Assembly: GCF_900114165.1 (NCBI RefSeq)
Contig: NZ_FOSB01000018.1
Span: 1-38,198, forward strand
Source: Halobacillus dabanensis
Lineage (GTDB): Bacteria > Bacillota > Bacilli > Bacillales > Halobacillaceae
Direction of reading: 5' to 3'
Length of the DNA: 38,198 nt
Shown in pieces: positions 33,425-38,198 of this stretch. The translations under genes were made by a program, and so were the position numbers. Numbering within the stretch: the first letter of the stretch is position 1; every line of letters begins with the position of its first letter. The notes under the pieces were generated by a model. That model saw only the letters and a program-made list of their open reading frames with translations. It did not search any database and was not told the DNA's origin.

Positions 33425-35539
33425 TTAATTCTTTTTCTTTGGTCCTTTTTCTTTGTATTCCACTTTGTATTCGAAATCTACAGGGTTCAAGCTATCCTGC
33501 GGTGCGGCATAGTATGTGGTCATATATGTCTTACCAGGACGGAATACTTGCTGAAGCTCTAAAGCTTCTTCTTCTGTCACATTGAATGGATCGACTTCCA
33601 CTACTTGATACTTCCCGTTTTTCTTTTCTTTAATAAACGTAACCCCATAGTTGACATAGTTTTTCAGTAGTTCAGCTTTAGACATGAACCCTTCTTTGGA
33701 ATCTCCATCATAGCTTAATCCGATTTCAGGAATTTCAATGTTATCAATGAACCAGCCACTGTCATTGTATCCCCAGTCAGTCAGGTAACGGAAGGAGACA
33801 TGGACTTTTTGACCAGCATAGTCAGAAAGATCAAAAGTTTCGTTTTGGAATTCGTCATAGTGGCCAGTGAATCCGGGAACATTCTCTTTAATTTTAGGGT
33901 ACCCTTCTTCCACTACGTCTGATCGAGTATTCTCATTTTCCAGGGACGTCCATGTTTGTCCATTGTCTGTAGATACTTGGACAACACCAAAGTCCCACTC
34001 CTCTTCAATGTCAATATAGTTATCAAAGTTGAGGGTCGCTTCCTCCACATTTGTCAGGTCGGCTTCGAAGATTAGGTTATTATCTAATTCATGACCTTCT
34101 CCAGCCCAGAGGACTTGATTCTCGCTATTTAGTGGGCTTTCAACAGATTCCCATGTGTTATCTTCAAAGTCTACACCATTAAATTCAAAGGACTCTACTT
34201 TCTCTCCCGGTTGGAAATCAAACTCTTTGAAGTCTGTACCCCAGGCAGGGACACCGTCTTTTTCATAGTCTTTGGCTTTTTCAAAGTTTACAGTAGTTCC
34301 ACGCTCATCGCCATCCTCACCAGGTAGACTGCGAAGGTCGATGTTTTCAAATCCATATTTACCGCCTTTGAACTTTGGATCATCTACGACTAAAGCTGTA
34401 GAGAAGTCCTGGTATACCTCATTGAATGTTACATTCAAGCCAAATTCTTTATAAGCATTTTCAAAGCTTTCGATACTGTTCAACTCATCTGTTGCAACAG
34501 AGCGAATGAACTCTTGTCCAAATCTTTCATAGTTATAAAGGGTGAACAATTGGACAAGACCGTAATCTGCAATTGTTTCAGGTCCCGTTTCTGCACCTAC
34601 ATGTTCGTCCCAATTTGTCAGGGAGTTCTCAGGATGGTCGAGTAAGAAGTTAATGGAACCTTCACTCAATCCGTAACCACCAAGGTATTCCGAAAATGTA
34701 GACATTCCTTCATTCAGCCAAGAAGTTTCATCTCCATCATTATCTGCGTGAATCAAGTGTTGCAGTTCATGAATAGTAGTTCCGAAAAAGGTGCTTTCCA
34801 AGCGTTCTTCCCAGTTGTTAGTATCGATTGTGATAATGTTACGGTCCATGTAGTTTTCTAATGTCTGCCAGAAGAACCCGGCTACAAAGAATGGATACTC
34901 CGGATCATTATAGTTTTCATCCTGGACGTTATCTACGAGAATGATGACTTTATCACCATCCCCTTTGTAATAGCCTTCAGGAACAATCCCCAGGTCTTCA
35001 AGCTGGGCATTCGTTCCATCTAAGGTCTCTGGAGTGCCGAAAAAGTCAGTCGCAACGGGATACATGTTGCTATCAAATTCTGCGGCCATTTTATCCACTT
35101 GTTCCTGCGTTACGACATGGGCTGCACGTGGGTCACCTTCCGGGAAAGATAGATCATTGGCCACCCAAATTTCTACATTTTCACCGACTGCTCTTTGGGT
35201 GAAGGCCTTGAATGATAAATTTCGGTCAAGGAATTGTTTTGTTCCACCGTCAAACGTAAAATTCTTATCGCTGTTTGCAGTGGAAGCAGAATTTTCTTCT
35301 CCATCAAAATTAATCTCAGAAGCATTCTCTTTAATCTTTTGTTTGGCTTCTTTCTGGAAGCTCTCATTCTCATCAAGAAGGTTTAATTCACCGTCAATAT
35401 CGATTTTGTCTCCATAGCGTTCTACGTTCCAGCTTTCTTGTACTTTACTTGCACTTACATCAGTAATAGCTGCAGGTGACAATAATGATAGAGTCAGAGC
35501 TCCCGCAGATAGTAAAGCTGTCAGTTTTTTATTCTTCAA
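33425..35539 (-). CDS. Secreted metalloprotease, M30-like zinc motif with InhA-like C-terminus
   Basis: A 704-residue exported protein. Residues 1-30 form a signal peptide (MKNKKLTALLSAGALTLSLL, then SPAA). The zinc site is HELQH with His257, Glu258 and His261, and a third ligand Glu277 in SWLNEG; the HELQH-LI plus WLNEG pattern resembles hyicolysin (M30) more than InhA (M6). Residues about 420-640 hold the beta-rich module of immune inhibitor A type, ending in DSGWFIDNIEIPEIG. The tail is Lys-rich. The whole protein is strongly acidic, as in halophile exoenzymes. The start is TTG 35539, with AGGGGG upstream. It degrades extracellular protein for nutrition, or acts on host proteins; this is inferred from relatives. 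Confidence 0.85.
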   Translation of the reverse strand: MKNKKLTALLSAGALTLSLLSPAAITDVSASKVQESWNVERYGDKIDIDGELNLLDENESFQKEAKQKIKENASEINFDGEENSASTANSDKNFTFDGGTKQFLDRNLSFKAFTQRAVGENVEIWVANDLSFPEGDPRAAHVVTQEQVDKMAAEFDSNMYPVATDFFGTPETLDGTNAQLEDLGIVPEGYYKGDGDKVIILVDNVQDENYNDPEYPFFVAGFFWQTLENYMDRNIITIDTNNWEERLESTFFGTTIHELQHLIHADNDGDETSWLNEGMSTFSEYLGGYGLSEGSINFLLDHPENSLTNWDEHVGAETGPETIADYGLVQLFTLYNYERFGQEFIRSVATDELNSIESFENAYKEFGLNVTFNEVYQDFSTALVVDDPKFKGGKYGFENIDLRSLPGEDGDERGTTVNFEKAKDYEKDGVPAWGTDFKEFDFQPGEKVESFEFNGVDFEDNTWESVESPLNSENQVLWAGEGHELDNNLIFEADLTNVEEATLNFDNYIDIEEEWDFGVVQVSTDNGQTWTSLENENTRSDVVEEGYPKIKENVPGFTGHYDEFQNETFDLSDYAGQKVHVSFRYLTDWGYNDSGWFIDNIEIPEIGLSYDGDSKEGFMSKAELLKNYVNYGVTFIKEKKNGKYQVVEVDPFNVTEEEALELQQVFRPGKTYMTTYYAAPQDSLNPVDFEYKVEYKEKGPKKKN

Positions 35540-35593
35540 ATTATGATCCCCCTAATGAAATATTTGTCAAATCCTCCACTATCAATTATGAAG

Positions 35594-35608
35594 AATATTC
35601 TGAAAAAT
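35594..35608. promoter_or_regulatory. CodY-like box upstream of the metalloprotease gene
   Basis: AATATTCTGAAAAAT matches the CodY consensus AATTTTCWGAAAATT at 13 of 15 positions, 55 bases before the start codon. Exoproteases are frequent CodY targets, so repression in rich medium is plausible. Confidence 0.5.
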
Positions 35609-35635
35609 AGAATAGTCTTTTTGTAATGAATTTCG

Positions 35636-35661
35636 TTACCCGAAATAGTGTTTTCGGGTAA
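35636..35661. promoter_or_regulatory. 10-bp-arm perfect palindrome between the metalloprotease and UbiB genes
   Basis: TTACCCGAAA (35636-35645) and TTTCGGGTAA (35652-35661) are perfect complements around six bases. It lies about 100 bases from both divergent start codons, as expected for a regulator site. The regulator is unknown to me. Confidence 0.55.
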
Positions 35662-35709
35662 AATATCATGGATAATTTTACCTGTATAGAAAGGTGTGAA
35701 TTTTGATGA

Positions 35710-35739
35710 TTGACGAGACTATGGGAAGGGAAGGATAAA
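35710..35739 (+). promoter_or_regulatory. Possible promoter of the UbiB-phasin operon
   Basis: TTGACG (35710-35715), 18 bases, GATAAA (35734-35739). It lies shortly before the ribosome binding site. Confidence 0.35.
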
Positions 35740-35765
35740 ATACAGAAGTCTGAAGGGGGAGGACC

Positions 35766-37430
35766 ATGAGTCAACGTTTGAAATACATATCTATATATAG
35801 AATTTCAATCATTGTATGGATGTCTTTAAAGTTTTTGCTGCAAATTTTCTGGTTTAAAAAAAGGCACCGAATCTGGGATGAAAATACAAAAAGAAAATGG
35901 GAAGATATGCTGTCAAAGCAGGCGGAGGAGTATCGGAAAAAGGCTGTTTTGCTTGGGGGTCTTCTTATAAAATTCGGTCAGTTTCTCAGTTCACGAGGGG
36001 ATCTGCTACCACAGTCCTTTATCAAAGAATTGGAAGGGCTAGTCGATCGGGTGGAGCCCGTTCCTTTCCATCGCTCCCGCCATACGATTGAAGAAGATTG
36101 GAACGCTCCTATCGATGAATATTTATCAAGTATTGAAGAAAATTCTATTGCTTCCGCTTCCATTGGAGAAGTCTACAAAGCCTATTTGAAAGATGGTACA
36201 CCTGTAGCTGTAAAAGTGCAGCGGTACCGGGTGAGGGATACCTTCCGTATGGACTTCAAGGCATTGAGAATCGTTTTCTGGATGCTTGATCGTTTTACGT
36301 TTTATGGAAAGAAAGCTGATCTCCAAGCATTGTACCGAGAAGTGGTAAGAGTCATTAGTAATGAACTGGATTTCACAATGGAGTTGAAAAATGGGAATCA
36401 TTTCAAAAAGAGGTTTTCAAATTTCCCTAATGTTTACATTCCAGACTATTATACAGATCTATCAACAAGGCGAGTCCTTGTTATGGAATGGATTGAAGGA
36501 ACTAAAATAACGGACTTATCTTTTATTAAAAAACATAGAATCGACCGCGAAAAAATAGCCCGTACACTTTTTGACTTGTGTGTGGAACAATTTCTTGAAG
36601 CGGGGATGTTTCATTCCGACCCTCATTCGGGAAATTTGATGCTGAAAGAAGACGGAACTGTTGTCGTTATTGATTTTGGTATGGTCGGTGAAATTAAGAA
36701 TGAAGATGCTAATTCTCTCCGGAAAATGATCCGGGGATTCATTCTTGATGATTATGATCGTGTCATAGAATCGTTACAGGAAATGGACTTTTTACTTCCA
36801 AATGCAGATACGGAAAAAGTGAAGAAATTAATGAAACAGACTACTGACATGTATTTGGATGGGAACTTTGACAAGTTAGATGCGCATATGATGAATGATA
36901 TGCTTGGTGATTTACAAGAGTTCGTCAAAGAACAACCCATTCAATTACCAGCCGATTATGCATTCCTTGGCCGTGCGACATCCATTATTGTTGGTGTGTT
37001 AAGCACTGTCTACCCTCAAATTGATTTGATCCGCTGGGGTCGTCCAGTGATAAAAGAATGGATGTCAGGAGAAGATTCCAGTTACTCTTTGTATAAAGAA
37101 ATTGCCAAAGAGACGGCCCGGCCATTCTTATCACTGCCTCGTGCCCTGGTCGAGTTTCTAGAAGACGGAGACAAGGAGAGAGAATGGAAGAGCTATCATC
37201 AAAAGAATCACCTGTTTCATCAGTATTACTTATTTTACACACTTCTCTCTGTGCTATTGACGGGGCTTGGGGCAGTAGCCCTTTTCTATACAATGATTGT
37301 CCCAGTACTACCTCACTTATGGATTGGCGGTGTACTGACAGGTATCGGGCTTACCGGCTTTCTTGTATGTTCATGGAACCATTTAAGGATGCTCAAACGA
37401 ATTCATCATAACAGGAGGAATGAAGGATGA
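35766..37430 (+). CDS. ABC1/UbiB-family atypical kinase
   Basis: A 554-residue protein of the AarF/UbiB/ABC1 family, linked in other organisms to quinone biosynthesis and membrane lipid handling. Hallmarks are the KxGQ motif (Lys69-Phe70-Gly71-Gln72, then FLSSRGDLLP), SASIGEVYKAYLKDG with the Ala-rich loop replaced by the SIGEVY type, VAVKVQR, the catalytic HSDPHSGN (283-290) and IDFGM with Asp303. Two C-terminal membrane segments (about 490-545) anchor it. GGGGGAGG precedes the ATG. An ATGA overlap couples it to the phasin-like gene. Confidence 0.92.
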   Translation: MSQRLKYISIYRISIIVWMSLKFLLQIFWFKKRHRIWDENTKRKWEDMLSKQAEEYRKKAVLLGGLLIKFGQFLSSRGDLLPQSFIKELEGLVDRVEPVPFHRSRHTIEEDWNAPIDEYLSSIEENSIASASIGEVYKAYLKDGTPVAVKVQRYRVRDTFRMDFKALRIVFWMLDRFTFYGKKADLQALYREVVRVISNELDFTMELKNGNHFKKRFSNFPNVYIPDYYTDLSTRRVLVMEWIEGTKITDLSFIKKHRIDREKIARTLFDLCVEQFLEAGMFHSDPHSGNLMLKEDGTVVVIDFGMVGEIKNEDANSLRKMIRGFILDDYDRVIESLQEMDFLLPNADTEKVKKLMKQTTDMYLDGNFDKLDAHMMNDMLGDLQEFVKEQPIQLPADYAFLGRATSIIVGVLSTVYPQIDLIRWGRPVIKEWMSGEDSSYSLYKEIAKETARPFLSLPRALVEFLEDGDKEREWKSYHQKNHLFHQYYLFYTLLSVLLTGLGAVALFYTMIVPVLPHLWIGGVLTGIGLTGFLVCSWNHLRMLKRIHHNRRNEG

Positions 37431-37738
37431 GTGATTTGTTGAAGAAAGGATTTCACTTAGGGTTAGGTGCTGCTATTAGTGGAAAAGAAAGATTTGAAAA
37501 AATGGTCAACGAGATGGTGAAGAGAGGAGAGATCAGCCCCTCTCAAGCGAAGGCTATGGTCAATAACTGGATGACCAATTGGATTGAAAAAGGAGAAAGT
37601 AAAGATAAAGAATGGAATGAGCAAGCTAAAGCTAAATACCAAGATCAGATGAAAGAGCTTGGCTTTGTGTCGAAAGAAGAGTACGAAAAACTTGAAGCTC
37701 GAGTACAAAGGCTGGAGAGCTTCCATAATCATCACTAA
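37427..37738 (+). CDS. Phasin-like small coiled-coil protein
   Basis: A 103-residue protein: a short hydrophobic N-terminal patch (LLKKGFHLGLGAAIS), a helical middle (RFEKMVNEMVKRGEISPSQA) and a coiled-coil end with LEARVQRLESFHNHH. It resembles PhaF/phasin-family polyhydroxyalkanoate granule-associated proteins (COG3937). Bacillus relatives often sit next to the UbiB gene, as here, with an ATGA overlap. Polymer synthesis genes are not in the window, so a granule role is unproven; a membrane partner of the kinase is as likely. Confidence 0.82.
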   Translation: MSDLLKKGFHLGLGAAISGKERFEKMVNEMVKRGEISPSQAKAMVNNWMTNWIEKGESKDKEWNEQAKAKYQDQMKELGFVSKEEYEKLEARVQRLESFHNHH

Positions 37739-37745
37739 AACAAGG

Positions 37746-37782
37746 CCCGCTTCCTATTTGTTTGGATAGGAAGCGGCTTTTT
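37746..37782 (+). terminator. Terminator of the UbiB-phasin operon
   Basis: CCGCTTCCTAT and ATAGGAAGCGG form an 11-bp stem, followed by C and seven T. Confidence 0.9.
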
Positions 37783-37810
37783 TATTATTCATAAAAACGT
37801 TATTGCACTA

Positions 37811-38198
37811 AATGGCAGTATTCCGGAAGACTCGGTTTCGAGACTTTTATTGCGAATAAGGTCGGTGGGGGATAAGTCGCTTTCCGCGGGGAAGACGGCA
37901 AGCCTCCTCGGTCACTTCATGACCTGCGGGGTCTCGCCAGTCTATCCTTTCCCGCAGGAGTCTCCTCATCCCCCACCTCCCCTTGCCGTAAGAGTTACTC
38001 GAAATCGCCTAACAATAACCCTGCCATAAGTAGAGGGAGAATAGCACTTCAAGCTTGTGATTACCGCATTTTCAATTACATCATGCTGCTTCCTTTACTT
38101 GAAGAAGGTTTCGAGATATTTATCATGGAAAGGGGCGGAGGGAAACGGTGAGACTCCTGTGGGATCTGCGGGACAGGTGAGACCCCGCAGAGCTTTAG
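37811..38198. repeat. Composite GC-rich inverted-repeat element, copy E, cut by the window end
   Basis: The best preserved copy. It opens with ATGGCAGTATTCCGGAAGAC; the 25-base end motif (37826-37850) differs from that of copy C at one position. The forward block (about 37862-37985) has GGTGGGGGATAAGTCGCTTT, CCGCGGGGAAGACGGCAAGC, CCTGCGGGGTCTCGCC and CCCGCAGGAGTCTCCTCATC, and its outer parts (GTGGGGGAT and ATCCCCCAC) pair. After a spacer with CTCGAAA and TTTCGAG, the reverse block starts near 38131 (GGGGCGGAGGGAAACGGTGA) and reaches GAGACCCCGCAGAGCTTTAG at the window end. That is the same point as 586-610 in copy A. No gene is seen. Confidence 0.85.

Noticed and set aside
37811-38198. CRISPR-like array from the repeated GC blocks
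   Set aside because: The repeats are long, inverted and dispersed over 38 kb, with no regular spacers and no cas genes.

Overview
The window looks like chromosome from a low-GC, Gram-positive, probably moderately halophilic or marine Bacillaceae (Halobacillus/Thalassobacillus/Virgibacillus type). This rests on AGGAGG-type ribosome binding sites, GTG and TTG starts, sigma-A promoters, yybP-ykoY and FMN riboswitches, Bacillaceae-specific small proteins (SE1832 and SE1561 types), a TRAP transporter, and a family of GC-rich intergenic repeats. The genus assignment is inference from gene content.

Layout. 1-831: the C-terminal end of an IS1182-type transposase, then repeat element A. 832-4131: a three-gene operon (circularly permuted ATP-grasp, alpha-E, transglutaminase-like) that is a known but functionally unsolved predicted peptide-ligation/modification cluster. 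4198-8888: BrnQ with a long leader, a CPA-type cation/proton antiporter, a small coiled-coil protein and a GNAT protein. 9045-12132: a TRAP uptake operon dctQ-dctM-dctP with its own promoter and terminator; the dctP lipoprotein seems to start at a non-canonical ATC codon. 12150-12590: repeat B. 12609-14952: MFS and AI-2E-family transporters on the minus strand. 15240-18553: peptidase T, a manganese riboswitch controlling a TerC-family exporter, an SE1561-type small protein and an OsmC protein. 18798-20459: a GH13 alpha-glucosidase behind a long LacI-type palindrome. 20712-24594: FMN riboswitch and the complete ribD-ribE-ribBA-ribH operon.

24846-26088: an M29 aminopeptidase gene broken by a one-base frameshift. 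26155-28987: repeats C and D around an acyltransferase-3 membrane protein and a DJ-1/PfpI protein. 28988-30340: YjiH-family membrane protein. 30533-31500: a DUF523-DUF1722 gene, also frameshifted. 31502-33286: a GNAT plus fructosamine-kinase-like operon. 33425-35539: a secreted metalloprotease with an M30-like zinc motif and an InhA-like C-terminus, behind a CodY-like box and a palindrome. 35766-37738: a UbiB/ABC1 kinase translationally coupled to a phasin-like small protein. 37811-38198: repeat E, cut by the window edge.

Most of the window is ordinary core and transport gene content. The most interesting points are the five composite inverted-repeat elements (one with a nested hairpin insertion), the ATP-grasp/alpha-E/transglutaminase operon, the ATC start, the two single-base frameshifts, the readable switching logic of the Mn riboswitch, and several operator-like or structured intergenic sequences. 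I did not find a CRISPR array, a prophage, a toxin-antitoxin or restriction system, or rRNA/tRNA genes.
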